Assembly: GCA_910585415.1 (NCBI GenBank) | Contig: CAJUDT010000037.1 | Span: 1-20,789, forward strand | Source of the DNA: an uncultured Flavonifractor sp. | GTDB taxonomy: Bacteria > Bacillota > Clostridia > Oscillospirales > Oscillospiraceae | DNA: 20,789 bases | Direction of reading: 5' to 3' | Part shown: positions 14,456-20,789 of the stretch, piece after piece | How the letters are laid out: each line of letters opens with the position of its first letter | Position numbering within the stretch: the stretch's first letter is position 1 | Translations under genes and position numbers: made by a program | The notes under the pieces: generated by a model | What the model was told of the DNA's origin: nothing | What the model saw: only the letters and a program-made list of their open reading frames with translations | The model's database searches: none

Positions 14456-14994
14456 CGGCCCCGGCGCTCCTTCCTGCGGCGGCGGCGCTTGCCGCCCTGC
14501 TCCCCCGCTTCCTCACCGGCCAGCATCTCATCCAGCTCCTCAGTGGTGTAGAGCTGGTCAGTGTGGTCGCTGAACACCACGCCGTCCAGGTGCTCCAGCT
14601 CGTGGCAGAAGCAGCGGGCAATCAGTTCCTCCCCCTCCACCTGGAAAAACGCCCCGTTCCGGTCCTGGGCCCGGACGGTCACATACTGGGGCCTTACGAC
14701 CTTACCCCACCGGTCGGGAACCGACAGACAGCCCTCGAAGCCGTCCACCTCCCCCTCCTTGGCGATAATCTCTGGGTTGACCAGCTCCACCATTTCCTCC
14801 TGGCCGTCCACCACGATGGCCACCCGGCGGAGAATGCCGATCTGCGGGGCCGCCAGGCCCGCGCCTCCAGCCTCCGCAAGGGTCTCCTTCAAATCGTCAA
14901 TCAGGTCGTGGAGCCGCCCGTCAAAGCTGGTTACCGGGCGGCAGTGCTTGTGTAAGCTGGGGTCCTTGTCCGTCAAAATTGTGCGCAGAGCCAT
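14452..14994 (-). CDS. def: Peptide deformylase
   Basis: A 180-aa metalloenzyme that removes the formyl group from new proteins. All three motifs are present: GAGLAAPQ at 44-51, EGCLS at 87-91 (metal-binding Cys89) and HELEHLDG from 131 (metal ligands His131 and His135, catalytic Glu132). The ATG at 14994 follows AGGAGG by eight bases; an upstream in-frame extension has no ribosome binding site. The C-terminal tail is strongly basic (a run of Lys and Arg), longer than in minimal deformylases, and may favour binding to ribosomal RNA. This is the Firmicutes-type short enzyme. It follows the DUF4180 gene by 22 bases. Confidence 0.97.
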   Translation of the reverse strand: MALRTILTDKDPSLHKHCRPVTSFDGRLHDLIDDLKETLAEAGGAGLAAPQIGILRRVAIVVDGQEEMVELVNPEIIAKEGEVDGFEGCLSVPDRWGKVVRPQYVTVRAQDRNGAFFQVEGEELIARCFCHELEHLDGVVFSDHTDQLYTTEELDEMLAGEEAGEQGGKRRRRRKERRGR

Positions 14995-15016
14995 CGTGGG
15001 TTCCTCCTTCTGTTCT

Positions 15017-15385
15017 TCACTCCGCTGCGGCCAGCCGCTCCAGGGCCTCGTCCTCACTCCGGGGAAAGAAAATCTGCTTCCCCTCGTTGCTCTCCCGGAT
15101 GAAGTCCTGTAAGGGCTTGCTGGTATAGCGGGAATAATCGCCATAAATTGCCAGCTTGGTTTGATAGGTCACAAATTTCTGAAAAATCTCCCCTGCAATG
15201 CCGCTGCTCAGGACAAAAAATTCCTCACAGAAGGCCTCCTTGTTGATACACAGCCCGGTACTCTCCGTCTCGTACCGTACCCGCATGAGCAGGTCCAATG
15301 CCGACTGCACATCACAAATCACAGGGGTTTCACTATATACACAGGCCACGGTCCGGCCGTTTTTCTCTTTTGTCTCAAAGCGCAT
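15017..15385 (-). CDS. DUF4180-domain protein
   Basis: A 122-aa soluble protein. The layout and the block YGDYSRYTSKPLQDFIRESN, followed by GKQIFFPRSEDEALERL, match DUF4180, a family without established function. Family members are often annotated as alpha/beta proteins near regulators or stress genes; I see no catalytic motif. It lies between priA (16 bases) and def (22 bases) on the same strand, so it is almost certainly in the same transcript. In Bacillus subtilis priA and def are direct neighbours, so this is a lineage-specific insertion. An AAAGG site lies about ten bases before the ATG. Confidence 0.8.
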   Translation of the reverse strand: MRFETKEKNGRTVACVYSETPVICDVQSALDLLMRVRYETESTGLCINKEAFCEEFFVLSSGIAGEIFQKFVTYQTKLAIYGDYSRYTSKPLQDFIRESNEGKQIFFPRSEDEALERLAAAE

Positions 15386-15401
15386 GATTTATCTTACCTT
15401 T

Positions 15402-17876
15402 CTATCCATCTACAGGGTTCACGTCCGCCGAGACGGACACACCCCGGTTATCTTTATCTTTTTGGGCGCACCGCACCAGATAGGCCACCATCGCCCGCAC
15501 CTGCTTGGTGTTCCGGCAGGCCAGGGTCAGCCGGTAGCGGTAGCGGTCGTTGACCTTGGCCACACTGGCGGGAGCGGGGCCCAGCAGCTGGCACGCCAGC
15601 CCTTGAAACTCCGGCCGGCGCAGCCAGTCCTCAAGAGCCCGCCGCAGGCGCATACAGGCGGCCAACACCGCCCCCTCCGACAGCCCGGAGGCCGTCAAGA
15701 CAAACAAATCCCGAAACGGCGGGCAGCCCCGCACCTGCCGCAGGGCAATCTCCTGCCGGTAAAAGCTGTCATAATCCTGCACAGCGGCACAGAGGATGAC
15801 ATCATTTTCCGGAGTATAGGTCTGAATGACCGCCCGGCCCAGCTTGCTCCCCCGGCCCGCCCGGCCCACCACCTGGGTCAGCAGAGAAAAGGTCCGCTCC
15901 CCCGCCCGATAGTCGTCCACATACAGGGACAAATCGGCGGAAACCACCCCCACCAGGGTTACATTTTCAAAATCCAGCCCCTTGGCCACCATCTGAGTGC
16001 CCACCAGAATGGGGACCCGCTCCTTCTCAAAACGGGCGAGCAATTTTTCGTGGCTCTGAGAGGCGGAAATCGTGTCGGTATCCATACGGAGCACCTGCAC
16101 GTTGGGAAACGCGGCCTCCAGTTCCTCCTGAACCCGCTGGGTGCCCAGACCGATAAAGTCCAGCTCCCCGCCGCAGTCCGGGCAGCGGTCGGGCAGCTTT
16201 TCCGAGTGCCCGCAGTAGTGGCACATAAGCCGCCCATTGGCCGAGTGGTACGTGAGGTGCACCGAACACCGGGGACAGGTGGGCACCTGACCGCAGGCGC
16301 CGCAGGTGACCATGCGGCTGGCCCCCCGGCGGTTGAGGAATAAAATACTCTGCTCCCCCGCTAAGAGATTGTCCTCCAGCGCCTGCCGCAGGGGGGCGCT
16401 GAGGCACCCGCCGTTGCCCGCCCGGAGTTCCTCCTTCATGTCGGCAATGGTCACCTGCGGCAGCGCGTGCTGATTGTAGCGCTGGGACAGGGTAAAGCGG
16501 TGATACACCCCCATCTCCGCCAGATACATGCTCTCCACCGAGGGCGTGGCGGAGCCCAGCACCAAGAGGGCGTTGTGCTGAACACAGCGGTATTTTGCCA
16601 CATCGCGGGCGTGATATTTGGGCACCTGCTCCGATTTATAGGTGTACTCCTGCTCTTCATCCAGAATTATCAGCCCCAAGTTTTGCAGGGGCGCGAACAC
16701 CGCCGAACGGGTGCCGATTACCACTCTGGCCTGTCCGGCGCGGACCCGCTTCCACTGGTCGTACCGCTCCCCCGCCCGCAGGGAGGAATGCAGTATGGCA
16801 ATCTCATCCCCAAACTGGGCGGTGAAAATCCGCAAAAGCTGGGGCGTCAGGGCGATTTCCGGCACCAGCACCATAGCTCCTCGCCCCCGCGCAAGCGTCT
16901 CATGAATCAGGCGGATATAGACCTGGGTTTTCCCGCTTCCGGTGACCCCGTAGAGCAGGGCGGCGGCAGGCTGTCCAGCTACAGCCAAGGCGTCCAGCCC
17001 CGCAAAGGCCGCCTGCTGTTCTTCGTTGAGCACCGGCGGCGGAGCCGGGTCCACGTTCTCCACCGTTGTCCGGCGCAGGACCTCCCGCCGCTCCAGGGTT
17101 ATGAGGCCCCGCTTGGCCAGCGCCCGCAGGGTGGCGTTGGAGGCCCCGGTAAAATAGCATATCTCCTTGGCCGAGGCGCTGCCCACCGTACACAGGAGCT
17201 CCACCACCGCATACCGCACCGGCGCGGCGTTCCGGCGGGGACTCACCTGAGCTAGAGCCTCTTCCGGCGGGACGCACAGGGAGGCCACCTGCTCCGTTTT
17301 GTCCCCCACCCCTCGGGAGGCGCTGGTTTCCAGGCGTAAAATGCCCTTATCCGTCAGCAGCTTCAGGGCCGGGTTGGGGTCGCTGGTCCCAAAGAGCTCC
17401 TTCAGCTGCCGGACCTCGGCGCTCCCGGCGGCAAAGACCAGCTCCAGGATTCGCCGGGCGTGCTCGCTGCGTCCGGCGGCGTCATAGGCCGCTTCCCGGT
17501 CCACCCCCTCCGCCAGAACGTATTGGTCCTGTAGGGAGAAATACAGCCCGGCGGGGAGCATGGCCCGTGCGGCGTCGTAGACGGTACAGAACCACCGCTC
17601 CCGCATCCAAAGCGCCAGACGGATGGCCTGCCCGTCCAGCACCGGCGTCTCGTCCAGCAGAGTGAGGATGCTCTTCCGCCGCTGCTCCGGCCGGCCCTGC
17701 TCCAGGGCCAGGACAATCCCCTCCGTTCTCCGGCTGCCCGGCCCGAAGGGGAGAATCACCCGCATTCCCGGCCTGACCCGGGGCAAAAGCGTCTGGGGGA
17801 TGTCATAATCATAGGGCTTGTCGATGGCATAGGTAGCGGCCTTGACGGCCACCTTGGCCACAGTCACCGTGTCCAT
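15402..17876 (-). CDS. priA: Primosomal protein N', replication restart helicase PriA
   Basis: An 824-aa helicase that reloads the replisome at stalled forks. The N-terminal 3'-end-binding domain (YDYDIP, PGMRVILPFG) is followed by a winged-helix part. Then come Walker A GVTGSGKTQ near 310-318, Walker B DEEQEYTYKSEQVPKYHARD, and paired zinc sites (CGACGQVPTCPRC and MCHYCGHSEKLPDRCPDCGG). The helicase C domain has VGTQMVAKGLDFENVTLVGV and QVVGRAGRG. The Walker B box reads DEEQ where many homologues have DEEH. The ATG at 17876 lies behind AAAGGGGGG; the GTG two codons upstream would be too close. It follows a strong hairpin that separates it from the upstream membrane protein. Confidence 0.96.
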   Translation of the reverse strand: MDTVTVAKVAVKAATYAIDKPYDYDIPQTLLPRVRPGMRVILPFGPGSRRTEGIVLALEQGRPEQRRKSILTLLDETPVLDGQAIRLALWMRERWFCTVYDAARAMLPAGLYFSLQDQYVLAEGVDREAAYDAAGRSEHARRILELVFAAGSAEVRQLKELFGTSDPNPALKLLTDKGILRLETSASRGVGDKTEQVASLCVPPEEALAQVSPRRNAAPVRYAVVELLCTVGSASAKEICYFTGASNATLRALAKRGLITLERREVLRRTTVENVDPAPPPVLNEEQQAAFAGLDALAVAGQPAAALLYGVTGSGKTQVYIRLIHETLARGRGAMVLVPEIALTPQLLRIFTAQFGDEIAILHSSLRAGERYDQWKRVRAGQARVVIGTRSAVFAPLQNLGLIILDEEQEYTYKSEQVPKYHARDVAKYRCVQHNALLVLGSATPSVESMYLAEMGVYHRFTLSQRYNQHALPQVTIADMKEELRAGNGGCLSAPLRQALEDNLLAGEQSILFLNRRGASRMVTCGACGQVPTCPRCSVHLTYHSANGRLMCHYCGHSEKLPDRCPDCGGELDFIGLGTQRVQEELEAAFPNVQVLRMDTDTISASQSHEKLLARFEKERVPILVGTQMVAKGLDFENVTLVGVVSADLSLYVDDYRAGERTFSLLTQVVGRAGRGSKLGRAVIQTYTPENDVILCAAVQDYDSFYRQEIALRQVRGCPPFRDLFVLTASGLSEGAVLAACMRLRRALEDWLRRPEFQGLACQLLGPAPASVAKVNDRYRYRLTLACRNTKQVRAMVAYLVRCAQKDKDNRGVSVSADVNPVDG

Positions 17877-17900
17877 ACGCACCCCCCTTTTTCGTGAAAA

Positions 17901-17934
17901 GCGCGTTGCAGGACTGCTCCAAGCTGCAACGCGC
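17901..17934 (-). terminator. Hairpin between the membrane protein gene and priA
   Basis: GCGCGTTGCAG (17901-17911) pairs perfectly with CTGCAACGCGC (17924-17934). On the minus strand it is followed by TTTTC. It lies only 24 bases before the priA start, with no clear promoter after it. Complete termination here would leave priA and the genes after it without a transcript. A partial terminator or processing site is more likely. Confidence 0.55.
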
Positions 17935-17942
17935 TGTAACGG

Positions 17943-18020
17943 TCACTTCTTCATAAACTTCTCATTCCAAGTCTGGAGCGCCTCATCCGACATGGACATC
18001 ATCTGTACCAGCTCCAGGTT
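17943..18020 (-). other. 25-codon in-frame open stretch after a TGA stop
   Basis: Directly after the TGA (18023-18021) of the membrane protein gene, the same frame stays open for 25 sense codons to a second TGA (17945-17943). The predicted peptide (LELVQMMSMSDEALQTWNEK, then FMKK) is helical and uses host-like codons, so it may be the former C-terminus cut off by a nonsense change. A separate 18-20 residue peptide starting at one of its ATGs is possible but has only a weak ribosome binding site. Confidence 0.35.
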
Positions 18021-18632
18021 TCAGCCTCTGGCCGCCTCAGGCGCCAGCGCGCGCAGAGCAGCCAGACAGGCCTCGGCCTTCTTGCTGTCCAGGAACACCG
18101 TAGAGGCGCACTCCCGGCGCTCATTGCACACCGTAATCTCGTAATTGCTTATATAGACCCCGGCGGAACGGGTACCGTGAATGTTCATAAAAATCCCCCG
18201 GATGTTCTCCGTCCGAACCGCCAAATCGGCCACCAATACCCATTCGGTCCCGAGAATGGCGTTTCCGAAGAGCTCCCCGCCCGACAGGTCCCGGTCCACC
18301 AGGGCAAACACCTGCTCCAGGGGGAGCTTTGCCTGCTCCGCCGGAAGCTGGCGCCGGATGGACTGCACCAGACGGCTGTTTTCCGGGTTGGCCAGCGCAC
18401 GGTTTTTACCCATCTGCCGAAAACTCAGCCACAGACACACCACGCCCGGCAGGACCAGGACCAGGGCCACCGCGATATATCCCCCAAGACCGGGGCTGTG
18501 CTCCACAACAGAAAAGGCGAACATCATAAAGCCGCCAAACAGGGCCAGGAAGATTCCCACCACCAGAAGCACAACGGTGCCAGCCTTTTTGAAGCCCCTC
18601 TGCTTGCTCAGGTGCTCCCTACAGTATCCCAT
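18021..18632 (-). CDS. Two-span membrane protein, DUF6709-like
   Basis: A 203-aa protein with a basic N-terminus (GYCREHLSKQRGFKK) and two membrane spans (TVVLLVVGIFLALFGGFMMF and YIAVALVLVLPGVVCLWLSF). A cytoplasmic alpha/beta domain of about 120 residues follows. That domain (DRDLSGGELFGNAILGTEWV ... NIHGTRSAGVYISNYEITVC) resembles clostridial proteins of the DUF6709 type; this is my recollection and not verified. GGAGGAG lies seven bases before the ATG. The start overlaps the end of rpoZ by 14 bases, so the two are coupled. The frame continues open after the stop codon, which may mark a shortened C-terminus. No function is known. Confidence 0.75.
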   Translation of the reverse strand: MGYCREHLSKQRGFKKAGTVVLLVVGIFLALFGGFMMFAFSVVEHSPGLGGYIAVALVLVLPGVVCLWLSFRQMGKNRALANPENSRLVQSIRRQLPAEQAKLPLEQVFALVDRDLSGGELFGNAILGTEWVLVADLAVRTENIRGIFMNIHGTRSAGVYISNYEITVCNERRECASTVFLDSKKAEACLAALRALAPEAARG

Positions 18633-18840
18633 CGTCCGGCTCCTCCGCCCTGTTCTCCAGCTCCACTTCCCCTGCGGCCACCTCGTGGATGGCCAGGGTC
18701 ACGGGCTTCTCGGTCAGAGGGATACCGGAATCCTCGGAGGCGCTGGCAATCTGGCGGGCCCGCTGGGCCACCACGTTCACCAGCATGTAGCGGCTGGGCA
18801 CCTGGTCAAGCAGTTCATTCATGGGAGGTTCGAGCATCAT
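18619..18840 (-). CDS. rpoZ: RNA polymerase omega subunit
   Basis: A 73-aa omega subunit that helps assemble and stabilise RNA polymerase. The diagnostic block MNELLDQVPSRYMLVNVVAQRARQI is present, followed by LTEKPVTLAIHEVAAGEVEL. AAGGAG lies about eleven bases before the ATG at 18840, which is a rather wide spacing; the internal Met at residue 7 has no better site. The position after gmk is the conserved one. The end of the gene overlaps the next gene by 14 bases. Confidence 0.93.
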   Translation of the reverse strand: MMLEPPMNELLDQVPSRYMLVNVVAQRARQIASASEDSGIPLTEKPVTLAIHEVAAGEVELENRAEEPDDGIL

Positions 18841-18894
18841 AGTCCATCAGACTCCTTCAATCAAAATTTTGCATTTATCCTACGGCGGAGGTCC

Positions 18895-19503
18895 TTAGAT
18901 TCCCTCCACCAGATGCAGGCGGTTGTTTGTGCGGCAGTCCTCCGCCGTCAGGATGGCGATGATTTCCGCCGCGGCCTCGGACACCTTGTCGTTGACCACG
19001 AGATAATCGTAGTTTGGAATTTCCTGATATTCCTCCCTGGCCTTGGTGAGCCGGCCCTGAATGACCTCTTCCAGGTCGGTGGCCCGCCCGTGAAGGCGGC
19101 GGGAGAGCTCCTCAAAGGAGGGGGGCACAATGAAGATGAGCACCGCCTCCGGGCACCGGGTCTTGACCTTGGCGGCCCCCTGAACCTCGATGTCCAGGAG
19201 TACGTCAATCCCCTGCTCCAGCTTCTCCTGAATCAGCCGCAGAGAGGTGCCATAGTAATTATGGACATATTCCGCATATTCCAACAGATCATTCCGGGCA
19301 ATCATTTCCTCGAACTGCTCCCGCGTGACAAAGTGGTAGTTGACGCCGTCGGCCTCCCCCACGCGGGGGGCGCGGGTGGTGAAGGAGACGGAAAAATAGA
19401 TGTCGCTCCGTTCACTCAAAAGCTCGGAAATGACGGTGCTCTTGCCCACCCCGGAGGGACCGGACAGGACAATGAGCTGACCTCTTGCCTTTTTCTGTTT
19501 CAT
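18895..19503 (-). CDS. gmk: Guanylate kinase
   Basis: A 202-aa enzyme converting GMP and ATP to GDP and ADP. The P-loop GPSGVGKST is at residues 15-23. The GMP-binding region follows (SFTTRAPRVGEADGVNYHFV), then LLEYAEYVHNYYGTS, LLDIEVQGAAKVK and the lid with RLHGRATDLEEVIQGRL. Its length and motifs are normal. The ATG shares four bases (ATGA) with the remA stop. It precedes rpoZ by 54 bases. The association of gmk with rpoZ and remA is conserved in Firmicutes. Confidence 0.97.
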   Translation of the reverse strand: MKQKKARGQLIVLSGPSGVGKSTVISELLSERSDIYFSVSFTTRAPRVGEADGVNYHFVTREQFEEMIARNDLLEYAEYVHNYYGTSLRLIQEKLEQGIDVLLDIEVQGAAKVKTRCPEAVLIFIVPPSFEELSRRLHGRATDLEEVIQGRLTKAREEYQEIPNYDYLVVNDKVSEAAAEIIAILTAEDCRTNNRLHLVEGI

Positions 19504-19769
19504 GGCTCTTCCTCCTCCGGCGCGTTCCCCTGCTCCCGAACACCCAGACGGCCCGCAATGGTTTCGGTCTGTAGAGCGGAGAGGATGACGTGGCCGCTGT
19601 CCATAATGAGCACCGCGCGGGTCCGCCGGCCATAGCTGGCGTCGATGAGCACCCCGCGGTCCCTGGCCTCCTGGACTATGCGCTTGATGGGGGCGGAGTC
19701 GGGGCCGACCATGGAAATCAGCCGTCCGGCAGACACCATGCTGCCGAATCCGATGTTGATGAGCTTCAT
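19500..19769 (-). CDS. remA: Extracellular matrix regulator RemA (DUF370)
   Basis: An 89-aa DNA-binding protein of the RemA/DUF370 family, which in Bacillus subtilis activates biofilm matrix operons and osmoprotection genes by forming ring-shaped assemblies. The start MKLINIGFGSMVSAGRLISM and the block APIKRIVQEARDRGVLIDAS are canonical, as is the RRTRAVLIMDSGHVILSALQ strand pair. The ATG at 19769 is fixed by this conserved N-terminus; upstream GAGGCGG sequences are only a moderate ribosome binding site. It begins 13 bases after yicC and overlaps gmk by four bases. Its targets in this organism are unknown. Confidence 0.93.
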   Translation of the reverse strand: MKLINIGFGSMVSAGRLISMVGPDSAPIKRIVQEARDRGVLIDASYGRRTRAVLIMDSGHVILSALQTETIAGRLGVREQGNAPEEEEP

Positions 19770-19782
19770 ACCGCCTGCCGCC

Positions 19783-20661
19783 TCACTCGATGTTTTGAAT
19801 CTGTTCCCGGATTTTTTCGATTTCCGCCTTGATGTCCACCACATACCCGGCGGTCTCCAGGTCGCTGCACTTGGAGCCGATGGTGTTGGCCTCCCGGTTG
19901 AACTCCTGAATCAAAAAGTCCAGCTTCCGGCCCAAAATGCCCCCCTGGTTCAGCATGTGCTCCAGCTGGGACAGGTGGCTGCGCAGGCGCACCAGCTCCT
20001 CGTCCACGGCGACCTTGTCGGCAAAGATGGCCGCCTCGGTGAGGATGCGGCTCTCGTCCAGCTGGGTGTTTTGGAGAACCTCGGCCATTTTGGCGGACAG
20101 GCGGGCCCGGTAGTCGGCCACAATGCCGGGGGCCCGTTCCTCCACCTTGCCCGTGAGGGCGGAGATGGTCTTAGCCCGGCTCTCCACATCCTGGCGGAGC
20201 TTTTCGCCCTCCCGCTCCCGCATGGCGTCGAAGTCCTTCAGGGCCAGCTCCAGCACGGAGCAGATGTCGGCGGACATGGCCTCCAGGTCCTCCTGGGTTT
20301 TTTCTACCAGGAATACGTCCTGGAAACGGGAGAGCAGGGACACCGAGATATCGTCCCGAAGGTTATAGCTGTCCCTCAGCTCGCACAGGGCTTTATAGTA
20401 GCCGTCGGCCACGGGCTTGTTGACGGAGATGGATATGTCGCCTGACTCCGAGGGGCCAATGGTTACAAACACATCCACCTTTCCCCGGGAAATGTGGGCC
20501 TGCACCCGGCTCTTGATGGCGTCCTCCGCAAATACATAAATGCGGGGCATCTTGACTGTACAATCCAGATAGCGGTTATTCACCGAGCGGAGTTCAACCG
20601 TAATCGGACGGCCGCGCAGGACTGCCTCTCCCCGGCCGTAGCCCGTCATGCTCTTTACCAA
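19783..20661 (-). CDS. yicC: YicC/YloC-family endoribonuclease
   Basis: A 292-aa protein of the YicC/YloC family, metal-dependent endoribonucleases. The N-terminal signature MVKSMTGYGRGEA and VELRSVNNRYLD is present, with a central helical part and the C-terminal block (LDFLIQEFNREANTIGSKCS) that defines DUF1732. The start is TTG at 20661, eight bases after GGGAGG. It opens the long minus-strand cluster. The 128 bases between it and the window edge contain no promoter I can name, only a hairpin repeat. Its length is normal for the family (about 290). Confidence 0.95.
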   Translation of the reverse strand: MVKSMTGYGRGEAVLRGRPITVELRSVNNRYLDCTVKMPRIYVFAEDAIKSRVQAHISRGKVDVFVTIGPSESGDISISVNKPVADGYYKALCELRDSYNLRDDISVSLLSRFQDVFLVEKTQEDLEAMSADICSVLELALKDFDAMREREGEKLRQDVESRAKTISALTGKVEERAPGIVADYRARLSAKMAEVLQNTQLDESRILTEAAIFADKVAVDEELVRLRSHLSQLEHMLNQGGILGRKLDFLIQEFNREANTIGSKCSDLETAGYVVDIKAEIEKIREQIQNIE

Positions 20662-20759
20662 GGGGATTCCCTCCCTTTTTTCGTTTCATTGGTGACTTTT
20701 GGGTTTTGCTTCTTCCTCGATACTCTGGTAGTTATTGTTTTCTGGTCCTGCCTCCGGCG

Positions 20760-20787
20760 GGTTACTTTCCAGTGATGGAAAGTAACC
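20760..20787. repeat. Intergenic hairpin, possibly a dispersed repeat
   Basis: GGTTACTTTCC (20760-20770) and GGAAAGTAACC (20777-20787) form a perfect 11-bp stem around six bases. Next to it lies CCTCCGGCGG (20751-20760), which is almost self-complementary. The combination of a stem and an adjacent GC-rich near-palindrome in an intergenic gap looks like a REP-type dispersed element. Only one copy is inside the window. It could also be the terminator of a gene beyond the right edge. Confidence 0.45.
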
Positions 20788-20789
20788 AA

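Noticed and set aside
14995..15144. A 50-residue N-terminal extension of peptide deformylase
   Set aside because: It overlaps the DUF4180 gene and has no ribosome binding site; deformylases start as MALRTI-like sequences.
18000..18023. Selenocysteine insertion at the TGA of the membrane protein gene
   Set aside because: No stable hairpin with a suitable loop is visible just after the TGA, and the protein family is not a known selenoprotein.
19770..19844. A 25-residue extension of RemA
   Set aside because: It overlaps the end of yicC, and the family begins at MKLINIGFG.
1..20789. CRISPR arrays, tRNA, rRNA or riboswitches
   Set aside because: No regular direct-repeat array, no cloverleaf or rRNA-like sequence and no recognisable riboswitch was seen on either strand.

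Overview
The window looks like the chromosome of a high-GC, endospore-forming member of the Clostridia, most likely an Oscillospiraceae-type gut anaerobe (inferred from GC-rich codon use, sporulation genes and gene order; no 16S or marker search was possible). About 19 kb is core chromosome. The first ~1.7 kb is visibly more AT-rich and has accessory character.

Region 1 (1 to ~1715), accessory island. It holds a decayed IS5-family transposase fragment and a 54-aa small ORF. A Phd/YefM antitoxin and RelE/ParE toxin operon follows, with its own promoter, palindromic operator and terminator. A second small ORF of 45 aa is a clear paralogue of the first. The island abuts the 3' part of spoIVA. 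The SpoIVA reading frame matches its family up to His401, then runs into 58 unrelated residues, and a perfect 7+1+7 palindrome lies on the junction. This looks like the att-type border of an integrated element that splits spoIVA. It may be comparable in principle to the skin element in sigK, but the other half of the gene is outside the window.

Region 2 (~1715 to 6559), spore-envelope block. Truncated spoIVA, sipL (SPOCS repeats plus LysM) and spoVM (23 codons) lie on the minus strand. These encode the forespore-surface basement layer: SpoVM marks the curved membrane, SpoIVA polymerises on it, and SipL binds SpoIVA. Sigma-E-like promoters precede spoIVA and sipL. A 57-aa predicted membrane protein of unknown function overlaps spoVM by ATGA. 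An atoE-type short-chain fatty acid transporter on the plus strand, with a perfect consensus housekeeping promoter, sits between spoIVA and sipL.

Region 3 (6628 to 20661), a long, nearly gap-free minus-strand housekeeping cluster. In transcription order it is yicC, remA, gmk, rpoZ, a membrane protein, priA, a DUF4180 protein, def, fmt, a zinc metallopeptidase, rsmB, rlmN, stp (PP2C), prkC and rsgA, leading on to spoVM. This is the conserved Firmicutes yloC-to-spoVM order known from Bacillus subtilis, with lineage-specific insertions (DUF4180, the metallopeptidase, the membrane protein after rpoZ, the 57-aa protein) and without rpe and thiN. The genes link nucleotide metabolism, replication restart, translation initiation, rRNA modification, ribosome assembly and PASTA-kinase signalling. 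Many junctions overlap by 4 or 14 bases, which implies translational coupling.

No tRNA, rRNA, CRISPR array or complete mobile element is visible.
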